Shown here one piece after another: positions 1 to 8,635 of a DNA stretch of 64,000 bases. The notes beneath the pieces are model-generated. The model had not been told where the DNA came from. It saw nothing but the letters and a program-made list of their open reading frames with translations, and ran no database searches. The translations under genes were made by a program, and so were the position numbers. The stretch spans positions 20,158 through 84,157 of the forward strand of contig JAQUQX010000003.1 in the NCBI GenBank assembly GCA_028715885.1, written 5' to 3'. Position 1 is the stretch's first letter; each line of letters starts with the position of its first letter. Source of the stretch: Candidatus Methanoperedens sp. Its GTDB lineage: Archaea; Halobacteriota; Methanosarcinia; Methanosarcinales; Methanoperedenaceae.

Positions 1-495
1 TATTCGTTGGCTGCACTGAGAAATTACCTTGAAATGTCGATCTTTTTTATATTTAATCTAGAAAATCCAAATCAATTAAAACAGTGGGAAGAAAATGAAG
101 AAAATCGATTTTCTTTTGGTAATGCACTGGATAAAATTTTTAAAAATGGGACACGATATAATGAGTTTTATGAATTGAAAGATAAAATTAAGAAGCTAAA
201 TAGGGAGTTATCTTCCTATGTTCATCCACCCAGGCTTGATAAATCTCAATCTCGCTGTTATTTTATTAATGATGAACTAGATTTTTTAAAATACGATAGA
301 CAATTTATTGTCAATTGGTTTGAACTTGCTACATCATGTGTAGGTTTATCAAACATGATTTTAATTATAGGCATGTATGATAGTTTTAAGAGCTTTAAGG
401 ATTTAGATAAAGAAAATATCCTTATTACATTATCAGAAGACCAAAAAAATGCATTGAATAAGTACTCAATCGAAATGTATAAAACCACACTTTGA
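1..495 (+). CDS. hypothetical protein, 5' end outside the window
   Basis: The reading frame is open from the first base and ends at a TGA at 493-495, so the gene very likely starts upstream. The visible 164 or so residues are rich in Lys, Asn, Glu and Phe. One hydrophobic stretch (SNMILIIGMYDSF) could be a membrane or buried helix. The gene is clearly AT-rich compared with the gene that follows. I do not recognise a family. It converges with the methylase gene at 569-1921. Confidence 0.5.
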   Translation, partial: YSLAALRNYLEMSIFFIFNLENPNQLKQWEENEENRFSFGNALDKIFKNGTRYNEFYELKDKIKKLNRELSSYVHPPRLDKSQSRCYFINDELDFLKYDRQFIVNWFELATSCVGLSNMILIIGMYDSFKSFKDLDKENILITLSEDQKNALNKYSIEMYKTTL

Positions 496-568
496 CTAAA
501 AATTCCTTTATAGTTTATGGTGTGGTCGAGCCGGCAATGTGTATATTGGAGACTCAAGATATATTATT

Positions 569-1921
569 CTACCTGCGCCTCATCACAGTCCCGAAAAACC
601 CATCAGTACCATGAATATGCGGCAGCGACTTGAAAAACCCTTCTTCTGTCGTAAATCTGCCAAATATTTCGGGGTTCATTTCAGAAGCGGGAACCATGTG
701 GAAATCCATGTTTTCCTCAAGAAACCCCCGCACAACCTCCTCATTTTCCTCCCTGCTGATGGTGCATGTTGCATAGACAAGCCTCCCGCCGGGTTTTACA
801 AGACCGCTATATTCCCTTAAGATTTCTTTTTGCTTAGCAGAAAGCTCTGTTATATCTTTCTCTGCCAGCCGCCATTTTGAATCCGGGTTTCTCCTGAATA
901 CCCCCATCCCCGAGCACGGGGCGTCAATGAATACGCAGTCAGCCTTACCGATATACTGCTGTGCTTTATCTACTGGTTCAGTCTTGATATTTAATGCTCC
1001 AGCCCTTTCTGCCCTCCTTCTCAGGTTTCCAAGTTTTCCGGGCAGCGGGTCAAAAGCAATTACAGTTCCATGGTTATTCATCAATCCTGAGAGGAACAGG
1101 GATTTTCCCCCGTTTCCAGCACATGCATCAACAACACATTCCCCCGGCTTTGCGCCCGTGAGCAGGGCAATAAGCTGGCTGCCCTCATCCTGCACCTCGA
1201 AAGCCCCGTTCGCAAAGGCATCTGTTTTGAAAATACCTTCCTTTTTATCAACAACGAGACCAAAAGGTGAGAAAACTGTTGGTGATGAAGAATAACCTTC
1301 CTGTTCCAGCGAGCTTTGAAGTAACGTGCGGTTTGTTTTCAGGGGATTGGCTCTTATTGTTAAAGGAGGTTCATGATTATTAGCAGTGCATAGCGCTTCC
1401 ACCACGCCCGCGTCATGAAACTCTTTCAGCCATTTTTCCACAATCCAGGAAGGATGTGAATGGTACACAGAGATATATTCCACCGCATTTTTGTCTTTGT
1501 CCGGGAAGATAACCCCGTCTTTATTTTTTATTACCCCTTCAACTGTCCTTTTTACAAATTCGCTGAATTTATTCTCTTGTGCCGATAGCGCCACTGCGTT
1601 ATTTATTACTCCGGCAGGCGATGTTTGTGTAACCATTGCCTGGTATGTGCAAATCCGAATTATGTTGATTATACTTAAATGAAGCCCGCAAATCCTGGCT
1701 CTTGACGCATGTTCGATAATATAATCAATTCTTCCAAGGTGACGAAGTATTCCATAAACGAACTCCACAACAATTGCTTTTTCACCAGATGAAAATTTTT
1801 CCTCTTTGAAGAGTTCACCAAGCAAAATGTCAGGATATTTTCCTCCTGCAAGTATTGAATCCAAAAGATGCAGAACCGCAATGTACGCTCTTTGCCTTAT
1901 GAAATTACTGTTATTTTTCAA
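569..1921 (-). CDS. RsmB/NOL1-type RNA m5C methyltransferase with NusB-like N-terminus
   Basis: Predicted S-adenosylmethionine-dependent RNA cytosine-C5 methyltransferase acting on rRNA or tRNA. The first 135 residues look like a NusB RNA-binding domain; the rest is the NOL1/NOP2/Sun catalytic domain. Visible motifs are the SAM loop VVDACAGNGGKSL (about residue 265) and the two cysteine motifs of the family, DAPCSGMG and YATCTIS, which supply the release and nucleophilic Cys. At 450 aa it has the usual RsmB length. It overlaps the ZPR1 gene start region by 11 nt, so the two are probably co-transcribed. The exact RNA target cannot be told from sequence. Confidence 0.88.
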   Translation of the reverse strand: MKNNSNFIRQRAYIAVLHLLDSILAGGKYPDILLGELFKEEKFSSGEKAIVVEFVYGILRHLGRIDYIIEHASRARICGLHLSIINIIRICTYQAMVTQTSPAGVINNAVALSAQENKFSEFVKRTVEGVIKNKDGVIFPDKDKNAVEYISVYHSHPSWIVEKWLKEFHDAGVVEALCTANNHEPPLTIRANPLKTNRTLLQSSLEQEGYSSSPTVFSPFGLVVDKKEGIFKTDAFANGAFEVQDEGSQLIALLTGAKPGECVVDACAGNGGKSLFLSGLMNNHGTVIAFDPLPGKLGNLRRRAERAGALNIKTEPVDKAQQYIGKADCVFIDAPCSGMGVFRRNPDSKWRLAEKDITELSAKQKEILREYSGLVKPGGRLVYATCTISREENEEVVRGFLEENMDFHMVPASEMNPEIFGRFTTEEGFFKSLPHIHGTDGFFGTVMRRR

Positions 1922-2489
1922 AAATTATCATACCGGTTTTCAAAAGTTTTGCCTCGTCATCCGTAAGTTCCCTGCTCGTTGCATTTTCTGCAATTATGGC
2001 GCTGTTGCCCAGCGGGTCTTCGATTATTACGGTTATCTCATATTCTCCAGCCTTTATTTTTTCAATTATGGATAAAAGTAGAAGTGCGCGCTCTGTTTTT
2101 TCTTTTTCCCCCCACCGCGTCGCCATCCCGAGTATCTCCTTCACCCTGTCAAGCACGCCTTCTATATTCGAGACAAACGATTCCGAGGCAGGTCCGGGCT
2201 CAATATCAATCCCCAGTTCAGGTATTCGTATCGTTCCTGATGTGGAACGCACAACCCGCGCATCAATATCGTCAGGAGTCTTTATTTTCAATTCATAATG
2301 CACGGGCTTTCGCTGTGCCAGTATTAATGTATCCGAGTATCTGAATCCGCATTCGCATATGGAAGTGATATGCATCACTTCACCAAAAAAAGGGATGTTA
2401 TCCTTTACCCAGTTTGTCAGTAGTTCCTTATGGCACAGCGGGCAGACGCTTTTAGTAACTGTTAATGGGCTTCTATCTTCTGAATTCAC
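1911..2489 (-). CDS. ZPR1-type zinc finger protein
   Basis: Archaeal ZPR1 domain protein of 192 aa. It has a four-cysteine zinc finger near the N-terminus (CPLCHKELL at about residue 17, then CECGFRYSD) followed by the alpha/beta segment typical of ZPR1, with KTPDDIDARVVRS and ELGIDIEPGPASES. Eukaryotic ZPR1 binds EF1A; the archaeal role is not established. The start overlaps the sepF stop by 4 nt, indicating translational coupling. Confidence 0.85.
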   Translation of the reverse strand: MNSEDRSPLTVTKSVCPLCHKELLTNWVKDNIPFFGEVMHITSICECGFRYSDTLILAQRKPVHYELKIKTPDDIDARVVRSTSGTIRIPELGIDIEPGPASESFVSNIEGVLDRVKEILGMATRWGEKEKTERALLLLSIIEKIKAGEYEITVIIEDPLGNSAIIAENATSRELTDDEAKLLKTGMIIFEK

Positions 2490-2851
2490 TTTAACTTTTG
2501 TCTGTCTATGCGCACGCCGCGAGGGGTTACGATGACCTGGTCTTCTTTTATCATGGCAATATCCCCGTGCACATCGCTAACAACCTGCTTTAAGTCCTTA
2601 ATCGCCCTGTCAAAAATCAACTTGTCGTGTTTTGCAGGCGACACGTCAATCATAAGAATATTCCCTTCATAAATCTGTTTCTTTAACTGGGGCATCAAAT
2701 CAAGACCTGAAAGTTCGGCTATGCGTATAAAAGTCCCGGCAGGCTCACCCTCAAAACCCTCTTCGAATTCCGATAAATCAAGCTCTTGATACTCTTCTGA
2801 TTTTGCCTTTTTCCCGCTTCCAAGTAACTTATCTAAGAATTTTGCTGCCAT
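2486..2851 (-). CDS. sepF: SepF-like cell division protein
   Basis: Small (121 aa) SepF/DUF552 protein. In archaea SepF is the membrane anchor for FtsZ at the division site. The N-terminus MAAKFLDKLLGSG is an amphipathic helix suited to membrane binding, followed by a charged linker and the globular SepF fold (GTFIRIAELSGLDLMP, GNILMIDVSP, IVTPRGVRI). It is first in a run with the ZPR1 and methylase genes. The family assignment is firm; the division role is known from other archaea. Confidence 0.85.
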   Translation of the reverse strand: MAAKFLDKLLGSGKKAKSEEYQELDLSEFEEGFEGEPAGTFIRIAELSGLDLMPQLKKQIYEGNILMIDVSPAKHDKLIFDRAIKDLKQVVSDVHGDIAMIKEDQVIVTPRGVRIDRQKLK

Positions 2852-2889
2852 GTAATCACCGCTACTTCTTATTGTTTATATCTATTTAT

Positions 2890-3372
2890 CTATTTCTGTT
2901 CAAGCTTCCATATTTCATCCCCGACGTAGTGGATGGATTTGACTGCCTTGCCTTTTCCACCCGGCATATCCTTACCAGGCATAAGCGCTCTTCCGATAGC
3001 AAGCGCTTTTCCATGCGCCTGCTCAACAATGATAACAAGGTCGCCTTCTTTGATAGCAGGGTCAGCATCGACTATCCCGGGAGCCATTGTATCTGCACCG
3101 TTTATGATATACTTCACAGCCCCGGGGTCAACTGTAACCCTGCGGCGCGTTGGGTTCAATTTAAGGGCGCCTTTCACAGTAGGGAATATCTTGCCTTCGG
3201 TTTTAAACAGCAATGGTTCGCCGTCCACGAATATAAAATCACATTCCTCGGACTCGACATATTCAAGCTTCCTGTTTTCAAAGGATGAAGCATCGCCAAA
3301 TGCTTCCACAATATCATTGACAAGGGCTTTCTGGTCTGTCTTTCTCAATACATTCCGCGATTTAATCTTCAT
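2890..3372 (-). CDS. PUA domain RNA-binding protein (MCT-1 like)
   Basis: 160-aa protein with a C-terminal PUA domain (about residues 75-155; VDPGAVKYIINGADTMAPGI and AHGKALAIGRALM are characteristic). The N-terminal half resembles the pre-PUA region of archaeal MCT-1/Tma20-like proteins. Such proteins bind structured RNA or the ribosome. The ATG lies only 6 nt after the stop of the palindrome-rich frame 3379-3693, so translation may be coupled to it. Confidence 0.82.
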   Translation of the reverse strand: MKIKSRNVLRKTDQKALVNDIVEAFGDASSFENRKLEYVESEECDFIFVDGEPLLFKTEGKIFPTVKGALKLNPTRRRVTVDPGAVKYIINGADTMAPGIVDADPAIKEGDLVIIVEQAHGKALAIGRALMPGKDMPGGKGKAVKSIHYVGDEIWKLEQK

Positions 3373-3378
3373 AAAGGG

Positions 3379-3693
3379 TTACGCCCCTTTATGACGTATA
3401 GGGTATGCAAAGCATACCCTTCCCGAGTCACGCCTCGGGAGGGCGTGTCCACGTAAACCGATACCCCGGTTTACGTGGTGTTCAGGTATGCGAAGCATAC
3501 CTGTCGTTTGAAAAGCGCCACCTCGCTTTATGCGGTATCCACGTATGCCTGTGGGCATACGTGTCTGCGAAGTAAAGCGGCGCAACGGTTTTTGATAAAC
3601 CTTTCTTAAAGGTTTACGTATGGCTTCGCCATACGTGTGCGCGGTGTAAACTGACGCAACAGTTTTTGATAAAATTTTATTAAATTTTTTCAT
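3379..3693 (-). CDS. palindrome-built reading frame upstream of the PUA gene
   Basis: A 104-codon frame made almost entirely of short inverted repeats. It starts with ATG preceded by GGTGG and ends 6 nt before the PUA gene start. The peptide is basic (VYTAHTYGEAIRKPLRKVY, TGIRGYRIKRGGAF) and resembles no family I know. Segments TYGEAIR, K-P-L-R-K and RIKRGGA match, codon for codon, segments of the small frame at 41789-41941 (TYGEAIR, K-L-L-E-K, RIKRGVA). It could be a real leader peptide gene carrying coding palindromes, or an open frame that is a by-product of a structured repeat cluster. Confidence 0.35.
   Translation of the reverse strand: MKKFNKILSKTVASVYTAHTYGEAIRKPLRKVYQKPLRRFTSQTRMPTGIRGYRIKRGGAFQTTGMLRIPEHHVNRGIGLRGHALPRRDSGRVCFAYPIRHKGA
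3401..3660. repeat. cluster of GC-rich palindromes
   Basis: At least five hairpins in tandem: 3401-3419 (GGGTATGC, loop AAA), about 3450-3477 (arms CACGTAAACCG / CGGTTTACGTG), 3484-3502 (AGGTATGC, loop GAA), about 3550-3573 (arms CACGTATGCC / GGCATACGTG) and 3616-3636 (ACGTATGGC, loop TTC). Between them lies an inverted repeat AAAGCG/CGCTTT at about 3515-3535. Very similar modules occur at 41790-41917. Confidence 0.85.
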
Positions 3694-3776
3694 TTGCCAC
3701 CAATAGTTTTAAATATTCTCCGAACTACTTTGAAGCACTATTAAGTTAATGGTTTATTAATATTAAGGAGCGCTTT

Positions 3777-3992
3777 ATGGGAAACAGACCCCTCGACATT
3801 CTAAACAATGCATTAAATAAATCGGTGCTAATACGATTAAAAGGCTCGCGTGAATTCAGAGGTGAATTACAGGGCTATGATATACATATGAATATCGTAC
3901 TGGCAAATGCCGAGGAAAAAAAAGAAAACGAAACAAAGAAACTCGGAACAGTAGTAGTGAGAGGGGACAATATAGTATTCATTTCCCCATAG
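3777..3992 (+). CDS. Sm-like archaeal protein (SmAP/Lsm)
   Basis: 71-aa Sm fold protein forming ring oligomers that bind U-rich RNA. The Sm1 motif ([31 protein letters not shown]) and the Sm2 motif ([16 protein letters not shown]) are complete. It has an AAGGAG ribosome binding site 5 nt before the ATG. It is followed after 20 nt by the L37e gene, the arrangement seen in many Euryarchaea, so they form one operon. Confidence 0.93.
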   Translation: MGNRPLDILNNALNKSVLIRLKGSREFRGELQGYDIHMNIVLANAEEKKENETKKLGTVVVRGDNIVFISP

Positions 3993-4012
3993 AATATAAA
4001 AGGTGATAATAA

Positions 4013-4183
4013 ATGTCAAAAGGTACATCCTCAATGGGTAAACGCCAGCATAAGACGCATGTAAAATGCAGAAGATGCGGAAAAGTTTCACTCAACACAC
4101 ATACAAAGATGTGCGCAGCGTGCGGATTCGGTAAGACCGCACACATGAGATCCTATAAATGGCAAGAAAAATGCGGTTATTAA
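4013..4183 (+). CDS. rpl37e: 50S ribosomal protein L37e
   Basis: 56-aa ribosomal protein eL37. It contains the zinc ribbon CRRCG...CAACG and the basic N-terminus [19 protein letters not shown] typical of the family. A ribosome binding site AAGGTGAT lies 5 nt before the ATG. It sits between the Sm-like gene and purF with short spacers. Confidence 0.95.
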   Translation: MSKGTSSMGKRQHKTHVKCRRCGKVSLNTHTKMCAACGFGKTAHMRSYKWQEKCGY

Positions 4184-4194
4184 GGTGACCACGG

Positions 4195-5595
4195 TTGCAT
4201 GAAGAATGCGGTATTGTGGGTGTCTCTTTTAAGGAAGAGGCATCAGCCGCACTGTCAATATATTATGCTTTATATGCTCTCCAGCACAGGGGGCAGGAAT
4301 CTGCCGGCATAACCGTCCATGACGGCGCCAGCGTTCAGACCCTGAAGGGTATGGGTCTTGTACCCGATGTTTTTAACAGGGCAGATATCCAGAAACTGAA
4401 AGGGCATGTGGGAATCGGGCACGTTCGCTATTCCACCACCGGGGGCTCAAAAATCGAGAACTGCCAGCCGTTGCTTGTTAATTTTAAAAGCGGGACAATA
4501 GCAATTGCGCATAACGGCAATCTTGTAAACTCAAAAGAACTCAGGGAAGAGCTTGTAAAAGAAGGGAGAATATTCCATTCGGATTCTGATACTGAAGTGA
4601 TAGCGCAGCTCCTTGTCAAAGAACTCATGCATAACGAGCTTGAAGAGGCGGTCAAGGAAGTAATGAAAAGGCTCGTAGGTTCTTATTCGCTTGCAATCCT
4701 TGTGGATAACAAACTGGTCATCATCCGCGACCCGTTGGGTGTGAAGCCGCTGTGCATCGGACGCATAGACAATGGTTTTGTGGTGGCATCCGAAAGCGTG
4801 GCGATAGATATACTGAATGGGGAGCTCATTCGAGACGTGGTTCCCGGAGAGATGCTGGTATTCAGCAACGGGAGCTATGAAAGCCACCAGCTTGTTAAAT
4901 CAAAGAACTATGCTCACTGCGTTTTTGAATATATTTATTTTGCACGACCCGATTCTGTCATAGACGGAGAGCTTGTATATAATGTCAGGATGCGTATCGG
5001 AGAGACGCTTTCTAATGAACATCCTGTAAAAGCGGATATCGTATCCCCGGTGCCTGATTCGGGAATTACCTATGCAATAGGTTTTTCAAAGAGATCAGGC
5101 ATAGATTATATGGAAGGACTGATGAAGAACAGGTATATCGGGAGGACTTTTATTATGCCCGGACAGGACATGAGGGAAACTGCTGTCAGGCTGAAACTCA
5201 ATACCATAAAACCCAACATCGCTGGCAAGAGCATCGTGCTCATCGACGATAGCATTGTGCGCGGGACGACATCGAGGCGGATAATCGATTTAATTCGAAA
5301 ATCTGGAACGAGGGAAGTGCATATGAGGGTCGCCAGCCCTCCGATTATTTCACCATGTTATCTTGGAATTGATATGGCTACGCGCGAGGAGCTTGTGGCT
5401 GCGCATAAGGCTGTGAAAGGTGTGGAGGCTTTGATTAATGCCGATTCCCTGGGATATTTGAGCATCGAAGGGCTTGTGAAGTCTATAGGGATTCCACTGG
5501 ATGATTTGTGCGTGGGTTGCCTGAGCGGGGTTTATCCGGTTGAGATCCCGGGGGAGAAGTGCGGAAGAAGACAGTTGAAGCTAAGTGAGTTTTGA
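4195..5595 (+). CDS. purF: amidophosphoribosyltransferase
   Basis: First committed enzyme of purine synthesis: makes phosphoribosylamine from PRPP and glutamine. The start is TTG, chosen because it places the catalytic Cys5 (MHEECGIVGV) near the N-terminus after a short propeptide, and because GGTGA precedes it. The glutaminase domain covers about residues 5-235; the PRTase domain carries the PRPP loop IVLIDDSIVRGTTSR. Cysteines in AHCVFEY, SPPIISPCYLG and DDLCVGCLSG match the four ligands of the 4Fe-4S form of PurF. Follows L37e by 11 nt. Confidence 0.95.
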   Translation: MHEECGIVGVSFKEEASAALSIYYALYALQHRGQESAGITVHDGASVQTLKGMGLVPDVFNRADIQKLKGHVGIGHVRYSTTGGSKIENCQPLLVNFKSGTIAIAHNGNLVNSKELREELVKEGRIFHSDSDTEVIAQLLVKELMHNELEEAVKEVMKRLVGSYSLAILVDNKLVIIRDPLGVKPLCIGRIDNGFVVASESVAIDILNGELIRDVVPGEMLVFSNGSYESHQLVKSKNYAHCVFEYIYFARPDSVIDGELVYNVRMRIGETLSNEHPVKADIVSPVPDSGITYAIGFSKRSGIDYMEGLMKNRYIGRTFIMPGQDMRETAVRLKLNTIKPNIAGKSIVLIDDSIVRGTTSRRIIDLIRKSGTREVHMRVASPPIISPCYLGIDMATREELVAAHKAVKGVEALINADSLGYLSIEGLVKSIGIPLDDLCVGCLSGVYPVEIPGEKCGRRQLKLSEF

Positions 5596-5634
5596 GATTT
5601 TGTGTTTATTTAGATAAAGACAGGAGAAATCAGT

Positions 5635-6342
5635 ATAATATCCATTGAAAACCTCTCAAAGGCATTCGGTGCCAATGTAGTCCTGCGGAATATCAACCTC
5701 AAAATAGGAGAAGGGGAATTTTTAACAATATTCGGTCCCAACGGTGCAGGAAAAACCACACTCATTAAAATAATGTCCACGCTGGTAAGCCCGACTTCAG
5801 GCAGGGTCGTAATCGATGGAATGGATATAAAAGAGAGTCCGGTTGAAATAAGAAAAAAAATCGGGGTAATCTCGCATGAAACATATCTCTACCATGAATT
5901 GACTGCTGCTGAAAATCTCAGGTTTTTTGGAAGAATGTACGACACGCCTGATATCGAAAAACGGATTGATGAACTTATTAAACAGGTAGGTCTGACCTAC
6001 AGGAAAAACGACCGCGTCCGGACTTTCTCACGGGGAATGAAACAGCGCCTTTCAATCGCAAGAGCCTTAATCCACGACCCACCCATACTTCTCCTCGATG
6101 AACCATACACGGGTCTTGACCAGCATGCCAAAGCAACCTTTGACAGGATACTTGGCGGCATGAACGCACACGAAAAGACGCGTGTGCTTATCTCGCACGA
6201 CATCGAGCATGGTATTTCCATGTGCGACCGGGCTATCATCCTCACCGACGGGCTTATTGTGCATGAAATGACTGAAGACGAAATCAAAAACCTGCTCCAG
6301 TGCAGAACCATTTACGCTAAATATGTGGAGGAGCGCACATGA
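5635..6342 (+). CDS. ccmA: heme exporter ATP-binding protein CcmA, apparent ATA start
   Basis: ABC ATPase for cytochrome c maturation. Walker A GPNGAGKTT, signature TFSRGMKQRLSIARAL and Walker B PILLLDEPYTGLD are intact. No ATG, GTG or TTG lies between the in-frame TAG at 5611 and Walker A; the first in-frame ATG (5773) would remove Walker A. A ribosome binding site AGGAG at 5622-5626 points to ATA at 5635, giving (M)ISIENLSKAFG, a normal ABC start. Its 3' end overlaps ccmB by 4 nt. CcmA rather than a generic ABC is inferred from ccmB and ccmC following directly. Confidence 0.88.
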   Translation: MISIENLSKAFGANVVLRNINLKIGEGEFLTIFGPNGAGKTTLIKIMSTLVSPTSGRVVIDGMDIKESPVEIRKKIGVISHETYLYHELTAAENLRFFGRMYDTPDIEKRIDELIKQVGLTYRKNDRVRTFSRGMKQRLSIARALIHDPPILLLDEPYTGLDQHAKATFDRILGGMNAHEKTRVLISHDIEHGISMCDRAIILTDGLIVHEMTEDEIKNLLQCRTIYAKYVEERT

Positions 6343-7028
6343 AGTTCCTGGAAATTGCAAGGAAAGACCTGAAAGCCGAGTTCCGCACAAAGCAGATGCT
6401 TAATTCCATGATGATATTTGCCCTTCTTGTAATCGTTATCTTCAGTTTTGCGTTCGGGAATGAGGCGTCTATATTCATCCCCGCCCTTAACAGGAAAATA
6501 ACGGATTTGCTGGCGCCGGGGATGCTCTGGATTGCCTTCACGTTCGCGGGGATGCTCGGGCTTTCAAGGTCGTTCGGGGGCGAGAAAGAAGAAGGATGCC
6601 TTGAAGGCTTGAAACTCTGTCCTGTGGACAGGGCTGATATATACAACGGCAAGGTTCTCTCCAACGCCGTCCTGATGTTCCTGATGGAGATAATAGCCAT
6701 CCCGATTTTCGCTGTGCTTTTCAGCTACGATATTAAAAACATCCCAGGTCTTGCAGTCGTTGCGATACTCGGGACATTCGGATTCATCTTCGTGGGCACG
6801 CTTCTCTCAGCGCTCACAGTGAACACAAGGACGCGTGAACTCCTGCTCCCGGTGATTCTCTTCCCGGTCCTCATTCCAGTGATACTCCCGGCTGTAACCG
6901 CAACCGGAGCTATGCTTTCATCGGGTGATATTCCAGACATAGCAGGGGAGCTTCAGATACTTGCCGTATATGATATCATATTTTTTGTTGTAGCCCAGCT
7001 TGTGTTCGAATATACGATTGAGGATTGA
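6339..7028 (+). CDS. ccmB: heme exporter membrane protein CcmB
   Basis: 229-aa integral membrane protein with six predicted helices, the permease partner of CcmA in cytochrome c maturation system I. Characteristic features are the N-terminal FLEIARKDLKAEFRTKQ, the loop LGLSRSFGGEKEEGCLEGLKL and the following hydrophobic segments. ATG overlaps the ccmA stop by 4 nt. Its presence implies that the cell makes c-type cytochromes outside the membrane. Confidence 0.9.
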   Translation: MKFLEIARKDLKAEFRTKQMLNSMMIFALLVIVIFSFAFGNEASIFIPALNRKITDLLAPGMLWIAFTFAGMLGLSRSFGGEKEEGCLEGLKLCPVDRADIYNGKVLSNAVLMFLMEIIAIPIFAVLFSYDIKNIPGLAVVAILGTFGFIFVGTLLSALTVNTRTRELLLPVILFPVLIPVILPAVTATGAMLSSGDIPDIAGELQILAVYDIIFFVVAQLVFEYTIED

Positions 7029-7075
7029 ACATCAAAAGATACTATTATTACGACGCATGCAAATTTAAGAATAAT

Positions 7076-7765
7076 ATGCTAAAGAAAATACTTTTTACCC
7101 TGACCGCTGTGCTTGTACTTGTCTCGATATATCTGGTGTTTTCCGGTTTTTCCCCCATACCAGTAAGTACAAAAGAAGCCGCAGGAGACCCGAATAACTT
7201 CAAGATATTCTACTTCCACCTTCCCATTGCAATCTCTGCCTATCTTGCGTTTGCCCTCGTTTTCGTTTCAAGCGTTTTATACCTTCGAAGCAAGCAGCAA
7301 AAATGGGACATAATTGCGCTATCGTCCGCCGAGGTGGGCGTAATTTTTGCGCTCCTGACGCTGGTCAGCGGCTCCATCTGGGCAAAGTCAGCATGGGGAG
7401 CGTACTGGGTTACATGGGATGTGAGGCTCAACACGTCTCTTGTCCTGTTTTTGATATACCTCGCTTACCTGATGGTGCGCCAGGCTGTTGATGAACCTGA
7501 GAAAAGAGCAAGGTTGTCTGCGGTTTTCGGTATAGTGGGATTTATAGGTGTGCCGCTCAGTTTCATGTCCATAAGGCTCTGGAACAGAGCCACGATACAT
7601 CCGGTTGCCGACCTGAATTATTCTACGTTCAACTCGCTGCTCATTACTTTACTTGTTAATTTTGCCGCGTATTTCCTGCTTGCGGCATCGCTCATACTGA
7701 TTAAAATCGACAATGAGCGGCAGAAAGAAAAAGTAAACGAAATAAAAAGAGTAAAGGGTTTATAA
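7076..7765 (+). CDS. ccmC: heme handling protein CcmC
   Basis: Membrane protein of the heme handling family in cytochrome c maturation. The tryptophan-rich heme motif WGAYWVTWD lies in a periplasm-facing loop, flanked by candidate heme histidines in FYFHLPIA and RATIHPVAD. I chose ATG 7076 (MLKKILFTL) because it starts just before the first membrane helix; a TTG at 7025, overlapping the ccmB stop, would add 17 residues and cannot be excluded. No ccmD, ccmE or ccmF lies next to it in this window. Confidence 0.9.
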   Translation: MLKKILFTLTAVLVLVSIYLVFSGFSPIPVSTKEAAGDPNNFKIFYFHLPIAISAYLAFALVFVSSVLYLRSKQQKWDIIALSSAEVGVIFALLTLVSGSIWAKSAWGAYWVTWDVRLNTSLVLFLIYLAYLMVRQAVDEPEKRARLSAVFGIVGFIGVPLSFMSIRLWNRATIHPVADLNYSTFNSLLITLLVNFAAYFLLAASLILIKIDNERQKEKVNEIKRVKGL

Positions 7766-7769
7766 AAAG

Positions 7770-8360
7770 TTATGCGGCTACTGCAACGGGTTCAGCCTCT
7801 ATTTCCGTCTTTCGGACTTCTACCCTGCGCAGTGGATAAACAGGTTTTACATCGTGGTAAATACTCGCGGAGAGTTTGCCGGTTATAATATCCTGGACGA
7901 ACTGCTGCATATCCAGTTCTTTTGCCCTTGCTGCAATGACGTTGTTCATTATCTCACGGATAGCTTTAACCTGGTTTGCCCGCGCTCTTTTTATAGTGAA
8001 GCACGATGGTTTTACCCTTACGGTATAACCGTCTTTTGTGGTTACCGAAACGTTTGTCTCAATTGCGGATGCCTGTCTCTTTACAAGCGAGCGCAGATAA
8101 TCCTGCGTGAGCTGGTGACCCATGAATTTCGTGTATGCCGAGTCCCCGCCAACGCGGTCAATTTTCAGAATCAGTTTAGTGTTCTGTTTTGACAGGTCGT
8201 TTGTCAGTTCCCCGAGGGTTACCTCAACAACTCTTCCGATTAATTTCTCCGGTTCTTCTGCCACTGTTTCTCCGATATTTGTTTTTCCGAACATGTCAGG
8301 TGCAACCAGGTTGTACCATTGTTTTGCTTTCCAGCCTTCTACTGCTTTTGTTACTGCCAA
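7770..8360 (-). CDS. rps3ae: 30S ribosomal protein S3Ae
   Basis: 196-aa archaeal/eukaryotic ribosomal protein eS1 of the small subunit. Family features include the N-terminus KAVEGWKAKQWYNLVAPDMFG, GRVVEVTLGELTNDLSKQ and the C-terminal YHDVKPVYPLRRVEVRK. It is transcribed alone, converging with ccmC (only 4 nt between stops). Confidence 0.95.
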   Translation of the reverse strand: MAVTKAVEGWKAKQWYNLVAPDMFGKTNIGETVAEEPEKLIGRVVEVTLGELTNDLSKQNTKLILKIDRVGGDSAYTKFMGHQLTQDYLRSLVKRQASAIETNVSVTTKDGYTVRVKPSCFTIKRARANQVKAIREIMNNVIAARAKELDMQQFVQDIITGKLSASIYHDVKPVYPLRRVEVRKTEIEAEPVAVAA

Positions 8361-8392
8361 ATAATTTCCTCCGGGTTAATATGATTAAAAAT

Positions 8393-8409
8393 TGTGACAC
8401 GTGTTCACA
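8393..8409. promoter_or_regulatory. inverted repeat upstream of S3Ae
   Basis: TGTGA and TCACA arms separated by 7 nt, 33 nt upstream of the S3Ae start codon on the minus strand. It may be an operator or overlap the promoter. Only the symmetry is observed; no regulator is identified. Confidence 0.3.
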
Positions 8410-8506
8410 AAATCATGCGTTTAATAGAGCAATGGATACTTAATACTTTTGGACACGCACATAAACAACCTTTAAGTTTAATCAGGATAATCCAGCATAT
8501 CCCCAT

Positions 8507-8589
8507 GCGGGGGTAACCAAGCGGCCAAAGGTGATAGACTCAAGATCTATTCTCGCAGGAGTTCAAGGGTTCAAATCCCTTCCCCCGCA
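8507..8589 (+). tRNA. tRNA-Leu(CAA)
   Basis: Acceptor stem GCGGGGG pairs with CCCCCGC followed by discriminator A. The anticodon stem ATAGA/TCTAT closes the loop CTCAAGA, giving anticodon CAA (Leu, codon UUG). A long variable arm (CTC/GAG stem) fits class II tRNA-Leu. The T arm is AAGGG-TTCAAAT-CCCTT. The 3' CCA is not encoded. No intron. Confidence 0.95.
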
Positions 8590-8635
8590 TCTTATTTATT
8601 CGCACTATTGCTGGATCGGCTCTTTATTGCTTTAT

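Noticed and set aside
3401..3660. CRISPR array
   Set aside because: The repeats are palindromes of differing sequence without regular spacers, and no cas genes are present.
5773..6342. Short ABC protein starting at ATG 5773
   Set aside because: It would lack Walker A, which is intact just upstream in the same frame.
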